A stretch of 64,000 bases of DNA. It comes from JAKSSE01 sp045597645 (GTDB lineage: Bacteria; Bacillota; Clostridia; Lachnospirales; Lachnospiraceae). The stretch lies in NCBI GenBank assembly GCA_045597645.1, contig JAZLKM010000049.1, positions 62,001-126,000 on the forward strand, read 5' to 3'. Of the stretch, positions 40,423 to 49,792 are shown in pieces. The position numbers were made by a program, and so were the translations under genes. The notes under the pieces are model-generated. The model was not told the DNA's origin. It saw only the letters and a program-made list of their open reading frames with translations, and did no database searches. Each line of letters begins with the position of its first letter. Within the stretch, counting starts at the first letter, position 1.

Positions 40423-41586
40423 CTAGGTCAACCTCTTAATAACGTCGAACTCCAATGTACTATTGGTGCCTTCCCACTTTTTTGAACCATCGAAATACGC
40501 CGAAAAGCCTCCATTTTCATAAAAGCTCTCGAACTTTTTATAAAGCCTGCTGCCGTTGGCGTAATTGCCCCTTGCCACTGCCTCACGTATCTTCGGTTCA
40601 TCTCCTGGCAGGAACTTAAAGTGCTGTAATATCATGCTATAGCTACTGCCCATATCATCCACCAACGGAAAAATATGATGAGAGCCAATTCCAAATCTGC
40701 CTTCACTTTGATACCAAAGTGGTGTCTTGCACTGCAGGGCATACTCCTCACCCAGCGCTCGTCTCATAAATCCGCCACGTATCTCATTGCGATCAGGATT
40801 GTACTCATAATCATCTGAATCACCATCGAAATAGCAATAGCTGTCTTCGAAGCTTGCACTGTCATCCCGGGCTCCAAGCACTCCTTTTGGATACATCTCG
40901 AGCATAATAGCCTTGGTCGCCCAGATTTCCTGGGCCTCAAGTCTCTTTACATACTCGTCAAACGGCACCTCATCCATTTCAGGATACCATGCCAGCTCAT
41001 CTGCATCCATCTGCAGATACCATCTGTTTGAGCCATATATTGCCGACACTCTGTCCAGCCACCCAGCCTTGCGCTGGCTGGTGTACATCCTATCCGTTGT
41101 AAATAGCCTTACATCTGACTGCTCCAGCAGATACTCGAGAGTACCGTCAGTACTGCCGTTATCCACAATAGCAAATTCCTTTATGCCATACTTTCTGTAA
41201 TGCTCCAGGAAAGCTGGCATACGGATCATCTCATTTCGCTCAATGCATATCAGAACCGGTCCTGATACATCATCGCTATGCCCCGTAGACTTAATCTCCT
41301 TTAAATCGCACTCATAGAATTCCTGCGCTATATCCATATGAAGCTTATCATTGGTGGATTTCATAAGCTTAATCCATCTGCGCTCCCACACTCTGGCATC
41401 AGGTATATCTGTGTGCAGTGCTGCCCATGCTTTTACAGTAGACACATTCTGTCGTTTAGTACCTACGCCTCTGACCAATCCCAGCAGATATTTCATGCCG
41501 CACATGCATTTGATGCCAAAGATATGTGTCATAACATTTAGTATACCCTCTATGGATTTAAAGGTTCTGTCTGTCACTATCTTCAT
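40423..41586 (-). CDS. GT2-like glycosyltransferase (Glyco_tranf_2_4/GT92 type)
   Basis: A 387-residue soluble protein. The core is VLICIERNEMIRMPAFLEHYRKYGI, FAIVDNGSTDG, RWYLQMDADELAWYP (metal-binding Asp-Ala-Asp) and later RGGFMRRALG. This wording is that of the glycosyl transferase 2_4 and GT92 group, in which the start RNE and DNGSTDGT bind the nucleotide sugar. The sugar is not known; the nearby manA and gmd suggest a GDP-sugar donor. GAGGTG precedes the ATG, which lies right after the ManA stop. Confidence 0.8.
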   Translation of the reverse strand: MKIVTDRTFKSIEGILNVMTHIFGIKCMCGMKYLLGLVRGVGTKRQNVSTVKAWAALHTDIPDARVWERRWIKLMKSTNDKLHMDIAQEFYECDLKEIKSTGHSDDVSGPVLICIERNEMIRMPAFLEHYRKYGIKEFAIVDNGSTDGTLEYLLEQSDVRLFTTDRMYTSQRKAGWLDRVSAIYGSNRWYLQMDADELAWYPEMDEVPFDEYVKRLEAQEIWATKAIMLEMYPKGVLGARDDSASFEDSYCYFDGDSDDYEYNPDRNEIRGGFMRRALGEEYALQCKTPLWYQSEGRFGIGSHHIFPLVDDMGSSYSMILQHFKFLPGDEPKIREAVARGNYANGSRLYKKFESFYENGGFSAYFDGSKKWEGTNSTLEFDVIKRLT

Positions 41587-42594
41587 CTAGCACCTCACCT
41601 GAAGCAGCTCAGCCCTTCCATGCAGCTGCATATCCACACTGCCTGCCGGCACAAAAATGCAGTCACCCTTATAGAAGTTAAAGTGCTCATCTCCATAGCT
41701 TACAGTTCCACAGCCCGATGTGCATAACAAAATCTCAAAGCTTGAACTGCCTGTGGCATACAAAGCAAGTTCTCTATGTTGAGTATCCAGCAAAAATCTG
41801 TAGGTTTCGAAATATTTGCAACGGCATAGGAGCTCTGTGGCATATCCCTTGTGGAATCTTCTGACAGTCATTGGCTGACGAGGAATCACACTGGATGATA
41901 GCGTTGCCACCTCAAGCGCCTTATCTATATGCAACGCCCTTTTATTACCGTTTTTATCCACGCGGTCATAATCATACATTCGGTAGGTTATATCCGAGTT
42001 TTCCTGTACTTCGGCCACCAAAGCACCATTACATATAGCATGTACCTGCCCTGCTGGCACAAAAAATACATCTCCGGTCTTAACCGGTACCAGATTTAAG
42101 TATTTTGATACACTGCCGTCTGTCAGACTCTTTTTCAGTTCTTCTCTTGTAATATCCCGGTTAAATCCATACAAAAGATGGGCATCCTTGCCAGCGTCCA
42201 GCACGTACCACATCTCCGTTTTACCTAGGGCACCATCCTCATGCTCAGCGGCATACGCATCATCCGGATGCACCTGAACTGACAAATCCTGCTTGGCATC
42301 TATCAGCTTCACCAATATAGGTATCTGTCCCGCATCTAATCCTGCCACTAGCTCTGCAGCATGGCTGCCTAAGTATTCAGGGTGCGCCTTGATAATATCG
42401 CTTAGCTTTTGGCCACAAAAAGCCCCGCTGACAGCGACGCTCTCTCCCTCAGGATGAGTGGAGCACTCCCATGTCTCTGCCAGCGGGCTCATATCTATAT
42501 TTTTAGCGAAATCATCCGCAAGGCGGCTTCCACCCCACAGATAATCCTTCCCCGCAGGAGCGAGGATAAAAGGTATATGCTCCTTTAATACCAT
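41587..42594 (-). CDS. manA: Mannose-6-phosphate isomerase, class I
   Basis: A 335-residue cupin-type isomerase. It shows DYLWGGSRLADDF, WECSTHPEGES, the zinc-site LSVQVHPDDAYA with GKTEMWYV, and the C-terminal FVPAGQVHAI. It interconverts fructose-6-P and mannose-6-P, the first step to GDP-mannose in the cytosol. It is coupled to gmd by a TAATG overlap. The hexosephosphate mutase (43764) and ManC (49793) complete the route to GDP-mannose. Confidence 0.95.
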   Translation of the reverse strand: MVLKEHIPFILAPAGKDYLWGGSRLADDFAKNIDMSPLAETWECSTHPEGESVAVSGAFCGQKLSDIIKAHPEYLGSHAAELVAGLDAGQIPILVKLIDAKQDLSVQVHPDDAYAAEHEDGALGKTEMWYVLDAGKDAHLLYGFNRDITREELKKSLTDGSVSKYLNLVPVKTGDVFFVPAGQVHAICNGALVAEVQENSDITYRMYDYDRVDKNGNKRALHIDKALEVATLSSSVIPRQPMTVRRFHKGYATELLCRCKYFETYRFLLDTQHRELALYATGSSSFEILLCTSGCGTVSYGDEHFNFYKGDCIFVPAGSVDMQLHGRAELLQVRC

Positions 42595-43640
42595 TACTTC
42601 CCCTGTGCCATACGCTCGCGCTTTGCAAGCTCTCTGTCATGAGCGGCCATGATGTGAATCAGCTCCTCATAGCTGGTCTTCTGTGGGTTCCAGCCGAGTA
42701 CCGTCTTAGCCTTGGTAGGATCGCCCCAGAGATTGTCTACATCAGTAGGCCTGAACCACTGCGGATTAACGCATACCAGCATCTTGCCGGTTTCGGCATC
42801 ATAGCCCTTCTCATCTATTCCAGTACCTTCCCAGCGGATAGTGATACCATTTTCCTTAAAGGTCTTCTCTGTGAAATCACGTACAGTGTGCTGCTCACCT
42901 GTTGCAATTACAAAATCCTCAGGTACATCGTGCTGAAGAATCAGCCACATGCACTCTACATAGTCCTTCGCATATCCCCAGTCACGGAGAGAATCCATAT
43001 TTCCAAGCTCCAAATGATCCTGAAGCCCCTCAGCAATACGTCCTGCTGCCAAAGTAATCTTTCTGGTTACGAAGGTCTCACCTCTGCGCTCAGACTCGTG
43101 GTTAAACAAAATACCATTAACGGCAAACATATCATAAGCCTCACGATACTCCTTGGTAATCCAGAAACCGTACTGCTTTGCTACAGCATATGGTGAATAT
43201 GGATGGAATGGAGTAGTCTCACGCTGAGGTACCTCCTCCACCTTGCCATAAAGCTCTGATGTTGATGCCTGATAAATGCGCGTCTTCTTAGTAAGTCCAA
43301 GCATGCGCACCGCCTCAAGTATACGAAGCACGCCAAGAGCGTCCACATCTCCGGAATACTCAGGCACATCGAATGATACCTGTACATGACTCTGCGCCGC
43401 CAGATTGTATATCTCATCCGGCTGTACCTCATTTATTATTCTAATAAGTGAAGATGAGTCTGACAAATCGCCATCGTGTAGCTTGATACTACCTGCAGCA
43501 ATAAGATGATCTATACGTGCAGTATTTGATATAGATGCACGTCTAGTGATTCCATGTACCTCATAGCCCTTCTCTAAAAGGAACTCAGCAAGAAAAGAAC
43601 CGTCCTGTCCAGTAATTCCTGTTATAAGTGCTGTTTTCAT
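42594..43640 (-). CDS. gmd: GDP-mannose 4,6-dehydratase
   Basis: A 348-residue extended SDR. ALITGITGQDGSFLAEFLLEKGYEVHG is split by the nucleotide-binding glycines (8-14), followed by AAQSHVQVSF, STSELYGKV, YSPYAVAKQYG (Tyr-Lys pair) and NHESERRGETFVTRK. It makes GDP-4-keto-6-deoxymannose, the precursor of GDP-fucose and GDP-rhamnose. Two fucosyltransferase-like genes are nearby, but no GDP-fucose synthase is in the window. GGGAGG precedes the ATG. A promoter at 43734-43762 serves it. Confidence 0.97.
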   Translation of the reverse strand: MKTALITGITGQDGSFLAEFLLEKGYEVHGITRRASISNTARIDHLIAAGSIKLHDGDLSDSSSLIRIINEVQPDEIYNLAAQSHVQVSFDVPEYSGDVDALGVLRILEAVRMLGLTKKTRIYQASTSELYGKVEEVPQRETTPFHPYSPYAVAKQYGFWITKEYREAYDMFAVNGILFNHESERRGETFVTRKITLAAGRIAEGLQDHLELGNMDSLRDWGYAKDYVECMWLILQHDVPEDFVIATGEQHTVRDFTEKTFKENGITIRWEGTGIDEKGYDAETGKMLVCVNPQWFRPTDVDNLWGDPTKAKTVLGWNPQKTSYEELIHIMAAHDRELAKRERMAQGK

Positions 43641-43733
43641 AAAAATCCTCCCATTTATGTTAATATCTAATTCTTAATTTGATGATATTCGCAATCCGCT
43701 TCGCTACTAAGCTTCCTGACACACTCAAATGCC

Positions 43734-43762
43734 ATTCTATCAGAAAAGTTCAATTATTCCAA
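43734..43762 (-). promoter_or_regulatory. Internal promoter upstream of gmd
   Basis: On the minus strand TTGGAA (43762-43757) and TAGAAT (43739-43734) are 17 bases apart. It starts right after the stop of the phosphohexomutase gene, in a 123-base gap, so gmd and the genes after it can be expressed apart from the upstream part of the train. Confidence 0.6.
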
Positions 43763-43763
43763 A

Positions 43764-45461
43764 TCAGGCCAGCATAGCCTCTACTTCAGCCTTCATCAAT
43801 GCCTCCACTTCCATAGCGTTTCTCACATTTGGGGCTGTAACAGATATGTAAGCCTTAAGCTTAGGCTCTGTGCCGGAAGGTCTCATTACCAATGAACAAT
43901 TTCCTTTAATTAACAGCTTCAGCACATCCGACTTCGGCAGTCCATCCAATCCTTTTGCATAGTCCAGTACCTTCTCCACCTTCTTGCCGCCGAAGGTAAC
44001 TCCCGGCATAGCCGCTGCCTCTCTAAAGCTCGCCATAATCTGTTGCATTTTGTCGAACCCTGCAGAACCCTCGAACTCATATGAGTGCAAGGTATTTAAG
44101 CAATATCCATAGGTCTTGTACAGCTCGTTTAGCTTGTCTAGAAGGCTTATTCCCCTGGTCTTGTAGTATGCAAACATCTCGCATATCAAGAAGGCACCAT
44201 CTACGGCATCCTTGTCTCTTACATATCCTCCTGACAGATATCCGTAGCTCTCCTCAAATCCAAATACATATGAATCCTCATGTCCTTGAGCCTCAAGATA
44301 ACCTATCTGCTCACCTATGAACTTAAATCCAGTCAGCACGTTGACTGTACGCACCCCGTAATGTGCTGCTATGCGCTCCGCCATGTCCATAGTAACAATA
44401 GTCTTGACCATCACCGGGTCGCTTGGCATGGTGCCATGCTCTGTTCGCCTGCTACACACATAATCCAAAAGAAGAATACCTGTCTCGTTGCCTGACAAAA
44501 GTACGTACTCCCCTTCACTATTTCTGACAGCTATACCTACTCTGTCAGCATCTGGGTCGGTAGCCAAAAGCAAGTCTGCCTGCTCCTTCGCAGCATACTC
44601 CATTCCCAAGGCCATTGCTTCTTTAATCTCCGGGTTGGGATATGGGCATGTAGGAAAGTTGCCATCCGGATTTTCCTGCTCCTTAACCACTGTTATGTTT
44701 GTATATCCCATCTCCTTTAGAGTGCGAAGTACCGGCTTTAACCCAGTACCATTTAGTGGTGTATAAACGATAGAGACATTTTTGTCTATTTCCTCATCCC
44801 CTGCCACAGATTGCGCCTTTACGCACTCCACAAAGTCTGTATACACACTGTCTGGAATATACTTTATTAGTCCACTATCCAGTCCCTCGTCAAACGAGAT
44901 TCTGTTCACATCATCAAAAACATCAACCTTTTCAATATATGAAAGTATCTGTGCTGCCGCCTCAGTAGTAATCTGACAGCCATCAGCCCCATATACCTTA
45001 TATCCATTATACTTTGCGGGATTATGAGATGCAGTCACCATGATTCCTGCCGAGCACTTAAGTGCCCGAACTGCAAACGATAGACATGGAGTCGGCATAA
45101 GCTCAGTATATATGTGGACCTTGATTCCATTGGCAGCAAATACTCCAGCCGCAGTCTGCGCAAATAAATCTGATTTGATTCGCGAGTCAAAGCTTACCGC
45201 AATGCTGCGGTTATCTTCATCGAAGTTGGCCTTGACATAGTCTGCCAGTCCCTGCGATGCCTTAGCCACAGTGTATATATTCATGCGGTTAGTGCCAGCA
45301 CCTATAACTCCCCTAAGTCCACCAGTACCAAAGGCAAGATTCCTGTAAAATCTGTCCTCAATGGCAGCTTCATCGCTGGATATACTAGCCAACTCATGCC
45401 TGATTTCAGCGTCCAGCTTGCTGACACTGCACCATCTTTTGTACTCGCTCATGTAATCCAT
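43764..45461 (-). CDS. Phosphomannomutase/phosphoglucomutase
   Basis: A 565-residue alpha-D-phosphohexomutase. It has FGTGGLRG, the phosphoserine loop TASHNPAKYNGYK (Ser145), the metal site DPDADRVG, the sugar-binding GFEESYGY and the phosphate-binding RPSGTEPKLK at the C-terminus. The length and FGTGGLRG point to the large PGM/PMM subgroup. Between manA and manC in role, it likely makes mannose-1-P for GDP-mannose, and could also make Glc-1-P for RmlA. Its ATG has GGAG at a long spacing of about 12. Confidence 0.93.
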   Translation of the reverse strand: MDYMSEYKRWCSVSKLDAEIRHELASISSDEAAIEDRFYRNLAFGTGGLRGVIGAGTNRMNIYTVAKASQGLADYVKANFDEDNRSIAVSFDSRIKSDLFAQTAAGVFAANGIKVHIYTELMPTPCLSFAVRALKCSAGIMVTASHNPAKYNGYKVYGADGCQITTEAAAQILSYIEKVDVFDDVNRISFDEGLDSGLIKYIPDSVYTDFVECVKAQSVAGDEEIDKNVSIVYTPLNGTGLKPVLRTLKEMGYTNITVVKEQENPDGNFPTCPYPNPEIKEAMALGMEYAAKEQADLLLATDPDADRVGIAVRNSEGEYVLLSGNETGILLLDYVCSRRTEHGTMPSDPVMVKTIVTMDMAERIAAHYGVRTVNVLTGFKFIGEQIGYLEAQGHEDSYVFGFEESYGYLSGGYVRDKDAVDGAFLICEMFAYYKTRGISLLDKLNELYKTYGYCLNTLHSYEFEGSAGFDKMQQIMASFREAAAMPGVTFGGKKVEKVLDYAKGLDGLPKSDVLKLLIKGNCSLVMRPSGTEPKLKAYISVTAPNVRNAMEVEALMKAEVEAMLA

Positions 45462-45464
45462 AGA

Positions 45465-46469
45465 CTATCTTCTCCTAATCTTAATTTTTTTGAACAAATA
45501 GCATGTGAACTGTGATAACACAATCGTCACCACATAGCTCGCTATAACATATAACACAGTATGCACAGGACTTGTCATCTTAGTCCACACCCCTGAATGA
45601 ATGCGCCTTAACACGAAGTGATGCCACAGGTACACCGCGTAGCTGATACCTGCAAACCAGGATATGGTTCTGGTCATATAGGTACCAGCAGTAAGGAGCT
45701 GCCCCACTGCATACATACTTACAAATGACACAATGGCTATTATATCATGAAACCATACCGTATCACAATGAACGAAGGCAAACATACTCACCCCGGCCAG
45801 CATTGATATGGCGCCTACTAACAGCGCCCCTCTTTTTAGCTGGTTTCTTCCACCATACAACAGCATTCCAAGCCAAAACAATGCCAATATTGTTTCAAAC
45901 GAGGCGTCCTTTGGTATGGGACCAACTGGCATTATCACCCTAACTATATATAGACATAGCACTGCCACCGATACAATTAACTTAACCCATAGCCTGCTTC
46001 GCAACGTCTTAAGCAATAATGGAAAAACAAGATACAAAATAAAAATAGCAAAGGTGAACCACTCGCCCACCAGATAAAAGCTTCCTATGCCGAAAAAGCC
46101 TACCCAGCTATCTGCCCCGAATGCAGTAAATACAAGCCTCCACAGCGAGCCTCCCCAATGTATCGTTCTCACCTGAATGCTATAGAATATAAATGCCAGA
46201 GCATAGATAAAATAAAACATAGGAAAAAGTGACAGGTATCTGCCACGGATGAATTTGAAATACTTTAAGTCCTCTCCGTCGTATCTTAGCGCCAATGTAA
46301 ATCCAGACAGGATAAAGAAAATAGCTGTACCAACGCTGCCCCAGTCCACCCCTCTAAAGCAATAAAAGAAGCCTCTCGACTCAAGCTCATAGCTCAAGTG
46401 GAAGTTCACTATCATTATTATCGCCACAGAGCGAATAAGATCCAGAGCATAGTTTCTTTTAGCGGCCAT
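45465..46469 (-). CDS. Acyltransferase family 3 (OafA/WecH-like)
   Basis: A 334-residue membrane protein with about ten helices. It starts NYALDLIRSVAIIMIVNFHLSYEL, with the family arginine-histidine pattern (R..A...V...H), then SVGTAIFFILSGFTLALRY. Such proteins add O-acetyl groups to surface sugars. Three of this family are in the window (also 56799 and 61362). It lies 3 bases before the phosphohexomutase gene. Confidence 0.85.
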   Translation of the reverse strand: MAAKRNYALDLIRSVAIIMIVNFHLSYELESRGFFYCFRGVDWGSVGTAIFFILSGFTLALRYDGEDLKYFKFIRGRYLSLFPMFYFIYALAFIFYSIQVRTIHWGGSLWRLVFTAFGADSWVGFFGIGSFYLVGEWFTFAIFILYLVFPLLLKTLRSRLWVKLIVSVAVLCLYIVRVIMPVGPIPKDASFETILALFWLGMLLYGGRNQLKRGALLVGAISMLAGVSMFAFVHCDTVWFHDIIAIVSFVSMYAVGQLLTAGTYMTRTISWFAGISYAVYLWHHFVLRRIHSGVWTKMTSPVHTVLYVIASYVVTIVLSQFTCYLFKKIKIRRR

Positions 46470-46470
46470 T

Positions 46471-47430
46471 TTATTTGCCTGTAATTTTCCTTGCTATTTT
46501 TTTGAATATATTTTCCTGTTTTGGAAAATAGTAGTCTGTCATAGTATCACGGTATCGTCTCTCCCAGTCACTGTATCCAAGACGCCTTGCCTTGCCTGGT
46601 GACTGCGAGCAGATACTTATAATAAATTTTTTATATTCTTCAAGCGGGTCAGGGGTTACCGTACCACCAGCAGCCCATATTGGCTCTCTAAGATAAGCCT
46701 TGTACACCTCATCATCACTGTCAATACGCTTAATCTCAGCAATAACCTCATCCATACTGTTATATGCATGTACATTGATGAAAGCTTTTTCGTTGAAATC
46801 ACTGGCAATCCTAGGGTCCCCATAGTATATCGGAATTGTACCTGCTGCAAACGCCTGCAATATCTTCTCCGTAGAGTAGCCAGGTGTCGAAGAGTTTTCA
46901 AATGCAAATGAGAACTTATAATTTTTCTGGAACAGATGCTTGTCCTCGGCTGTAGGCCCTATTGGATCACAGTTGTGCAGCATCTTTCCAGGCGAGTCCA
47001 CCCTTTTATATTTAGACAGCTCTTCAAAATATTTTTCCCTAAGTCCGTCGCGACTTGGATTTGAAAAAATAAAATTACAAAACGCAGTCTTGGCTGCTAT
47101 TTCTTCATCCGTAATCTCGTGCTTATGCATGGCTCTCTCATAGTCTTTGACATAGAAATGATATAGCGGAATGCGCTTATACCTATCCCCGAAGTCCATA
47201 TAGTCGAAACCAATTGCATAGTCCACGAGATTAAAATCCGGTCTAATATTTTCTCCGGTAAACCAGATTCTTACAGCATCGTATTTTAAAAAGTCGTGCC
47301 CCACCTGTGCACAAAATACGAAATCCGGGTCATTACACACCTGGACCTCACCAAAATGCTCCCTGAGAATATCTAAAGTCATCTGGTCAAATCCCGTATC
47401 ACAGCTATCTGTAAATTTAATTTTCAGCAT
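46471..47430 (-). CDS. GT10-type fucosyltransferase
   Basis: A 319-residue protein. The C-terminal half holds the alpha-1,3/1,4-fucosyltransferase signature KFSFAFENSSTPGYSTEK followed by AFAAGTIPIYYGDPRIASDF, where the Glu-Asn and Tyr-x-Thr-Glu-Lys bind GDP-fucose. The N-terminal FVFCAQVGHDFL and RIWFTGENIRPDF fit the acceptor domain. GAGGA precedes the ATG, which overlaps the upstream SGNH gene by 14 bases. GDP-fucose would come from gmd here plus a synthase encoded elsewhere. Confidence 0.88.
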   Translation of the reverse strand: MLKIKFTDSCDTGFDQMTLDILREHFGEVQVCNDPDFVFCAQVGHDFLKYDAVRIWFTGENIRPDFNLVDYAIGFDYMDFGDRYKRIPLYHFYVKDYERAMHKHEITDEEIAAKTAFCNFIFSNPSRDGLREKYFEELSKYKRVDSPGKMLHNCDPIGPTAEDKHLFQKNYKFSFAFENSSTPGYSTEKILQAFAAGTIPIYYGDPRIASDFNEKAFINVHAYNSMDEVIAEIKRIDSDDEVYKAYLREPIWAAGGTVTPDPLEEYKKFIISICSQSPGKARRLGYSDWERRYRDTMTDYYFPKQENIFKKIARKITGK

Positions 47431-48346
47431 TTCTTATATCCTCTATCAATAGGGCTGTACGATATTTTGCTCCCTCCAATGTCAGATGGTAGGCCGTATC
47501 ATAGAAATATTCCTGTGGCATAAAGTAATCTGTCCAATGAGAAATCACATCGCAGTCCAACGCCGTCCTAAGACTATGCTCAAAGTTGTCAAATATCGCT
47601 CTATCTGGCAGGACACTTTCATATCCCACAGGATACGCTGCTACATACATAGTAGCCCCCTGCGCCTCAACGTAGGCATTCAACTCATTTAACCTATCTG
47701 CGCAAGTCTCTGACAAAGATGGTGGCAGCTGTACCTCTTCTCCAAATCTGTATCTCTCAGTCTCTGTACGTATTGCGACATCTCCGTTTTCGTTGAACGC
47801 TTCGCGCTTATACACTGAGTCATAAGCTTCCATGCTAGTACCTGTTATCCATTTTAACACGCTCCCTAACACATACGACGGAAAATTTAGAAGTAACTTG
47901 GGAATATCCTTCTTAGCGATAAGCTTCCAGAGCTCACTGTGCCACTCTAGCGTCTTCCATGCAGTATCACCATTTAGTATTTTACCGTCATCGTCGTATT
48001 CAGTATGACATACGATAACTATATCCCCGGATTGAACATGCCCTTGAAGCATCTGCTCATGAAATCTATTGCCAAGTCCCCCCTGAAGTCCCAAGTTGAC
48101 CACAGGCATCCCAAGCTCCTCCTCTATCATAGTAGAATCAATACCAAATGCCAAATTAGAATTGCCTACCAGGATAATCTTAGGTTCATCAAGGCTCTCA
48201 AGCCTAGCCAATTTGTCCAGTATTGAGGCCTCGTACCCATCCTCATATTGACAGCCTACAGCCTTCATGTCAAAGACTGTAATAAGAGCCAGCACTATCC
48301 CCAGCAATATGAGTCCTAAGACTATTTTCTGAATAAATCTCTTCAT
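47417..48346 (-). CDS. SGNH/DltD-like O-acylation partner, second copy
   Basis: A 309-residue protein with one N-terminal helix and an outside SGNH-like domain. Block I is ILVGNSNLAFGID, so the usual Gly-Asp-Ser reads Gly-Asn-Ser: the aspartate is replaced but the serine is kept. GMPVVNLGLQGGLGN and the C-terminal FYDTAYHLTLEG (Asp-x-x-x-His) follow as in the paralogue at 34033-35010. It pairs with the MBOAT gene just upstream. It has no clear ribosome-binding site and starts 3 bases after the MBOAT stop, so it is coupled. Confidence 0.78.
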   Translation of the reverse strand: MKRFIQKIVLGLILLGIVLALITVFDMKAVGCQYEDGYEASILDKLARLESLDEPKIILVGNSNLAFGIDSTMIEEELGMPVVNLGLQGGLGNRFHEQMLQGHVQSGDIVIVCHTEYDDDGKILNGDTAWKTLEWHSELWKLIAKKDIPKLLLNFPSYVLGSVLKWITGTSMEAYDSVYKREAFNENGDVAIRTETERYRFGEEVQLPPSLSETCADRLNELNAYVEAQGATMYVAAYPVGYESVLPDRAIFDNFEHSLRTALDCDVISHWTDYFMPQEYFYDTAYHLTLEGAKYRTALLIEDIRNAEN

Positions 48347-48349
48347 AAG

Positions 48350-49786
48350 CTAAAATTGGAAATAAATAAACTGACCATTTCCTCCCACAGGAGAAAGAAA
48401 AATAACGGCTAGTACCAGAGCCAGATATAAAGTCCATCTGAGTACAACCGGCCTTGCTTTTAATGTTTCAATTACATTCTTTTTGGAAATAATATAATCA
48501 ACTGCCACCAAAATCATAATAGCCAGCATGCAGATGCCCAGAGACATCCTGCCGAGCCCCATCTGAGATAAGCCCGCTGAGATATATCCTCTGCCTACAC
48601 CAGCCCAAAGGTGAGTCACTGCATACCAGGCATCACTTATATTTGCACATCTAAAGAAAATCCAGGCCAGAGAGCAAAATATAAATGTCCCAATCGTCCT
48701 AAGCACTTTTGCAATTCCCTTTTCACACTTTCCTTTTGGGAAAATGACATTTTCAGCCACCTGTCCTACGCCGTGCATTCCACCCCAGAGTACAAAGTTC
48801 CACCCTGCTCCATGCCAAAGTCCACTAGCCAGAAAGGTTATCATAATATTTATGCTTTGCCTTGCTCGGCCCTTGCGGTTACCTCCCAACGGTATATAAA
48901 TATAGTCTCTTAGCCATTGCGACAGAGAAATATGCCATCTGCCCCAAAATTCTCTTATGCTACCGGAAAAATACGGTGTCCTGAAATTAGTCATAAGGTC
49001 TATGCCAAGAAGCTTTGCTGTGCCTATAGCAATGTCAGAGTAACCCGAAAAAACACAATATATCTGAATAGTAAAAAGGAGCGAAGCTATCAGAAGCGCT
49101 CCTCCGTTATGAGCATGGACGTTATCAAAAACGACATCCACATAAGGACCTATCCTGTCTGCTACAGCCATTTTCTTATAGAACCCCCAAGTCATCAGCT
49201 TAAGTCCGTCTACAGCCTTATTGTAGTCGAACCTTCTATTTTTCTGTCTAAGCTGCGGTAATAAATTGCCTGGTCTTTCTATCGGACCTGCCACAAGCTG
49301 TGGAAAAAAAGAAATAAACAAAGCATAGTAGCCAAAATGCTTCTCCGCTGGCACAGTGCCTCTGTATACATCAATCACATAGCTGGCTGTCTGAAATGTA
49401 TAAAATGATATTCCAACAGGCAGCAGGAGCTTTAATGAGACTTCATGCACCGGATATCCAAAGAAGGTTACCAGACCACAGATACTTCCCACTGCAAAAT
49501 TAAAATATTTGAACACGAACAGTACTGCAAAGCATGTAGCAATGCAAGCTGCCAGTATTCGCCTTTTTCGCCTTAAATTATCGGAAAACCTATGGATTAG
49601 CCAGCCTGCCGTATATGATACCGCAGTGGTAAATAGAATCAGTACTACATAAGCTGCGTTCCAGCTCATGTAGAAATAATAACTAGAAATAAGCAGTACC
49701 ACCCACCTTGCGCGCTGTGGTACTGCCCAATATACGATAAAAACTATCGGAAGAAATATTGCAAATTCCAGTGAATTAAAGGACAT
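48350..49786 (-). CDS. MBOAT-family O-acyltransferase, second copy
   Basis: A 478-residue polytopic enzyme with EFWGRWHISLSQWLRDYIYIPLGGN and GLWHGAGWNFVLWG, including the catalytic histidine. It is a paralogue of 34976-36472 and likewise sits directly before an SGNH gene. Two such pairs in one locus suggest two acylation sites or two acyl donors. It starts 6 bases after the manC stop with AAGG very close to the ATG. Confidence 0.92.
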   Translation of the reverse strand: MSFNSLEFAIFLPIVFIVYWAVPQRARWVVLLISSYYFYMSWNAAYVVLILFTTAVSYTAGWLIHRFSDNLRRKRRILAACIATCFAVLFVFKYFNFAVGSICGLVTFFGYPVHEVSLKLLLPVGISFYTFQTASYVIDVYRGTVPAEKHFGYYALFISFFPQLVAGPIERPGNLLPQLRQKNRRFDYNKAVDGLKLMTWGFYKKMAVADRIGPYVDVVFDNVHAHNGGALLIASLLFTIQIYCVFSGYSDIAIGTAKLLGIDLMTNFRTPYFSGSIREFWGRWHISLSQWLRDYIYIPLGGNRKGRARQSINIMITFLASGLWHGAGWNFVLWGGMHGVGQVAENVIFPKGKCEKGIAKVLRTIGTFIFCSLAWIFFRCANISDAWYAVTHLWAGVGRGYISAGLSQMGLGRMSLGICMLAIMILVAVDYIISKKNVIETLKARPVVLRWTLYLALVLAVIFLSPVGGNGQFIYFQF

Positions 49787-49792
49787 GCCTTA

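Noticed and set aside
42594..43640. Calling gmd an rmlB or rmlD paralogue
   Set aside because: The NHESERRGETFVTRK segment and GITGQDGSFLAE start are specific for GDP-mannose dehydratase.
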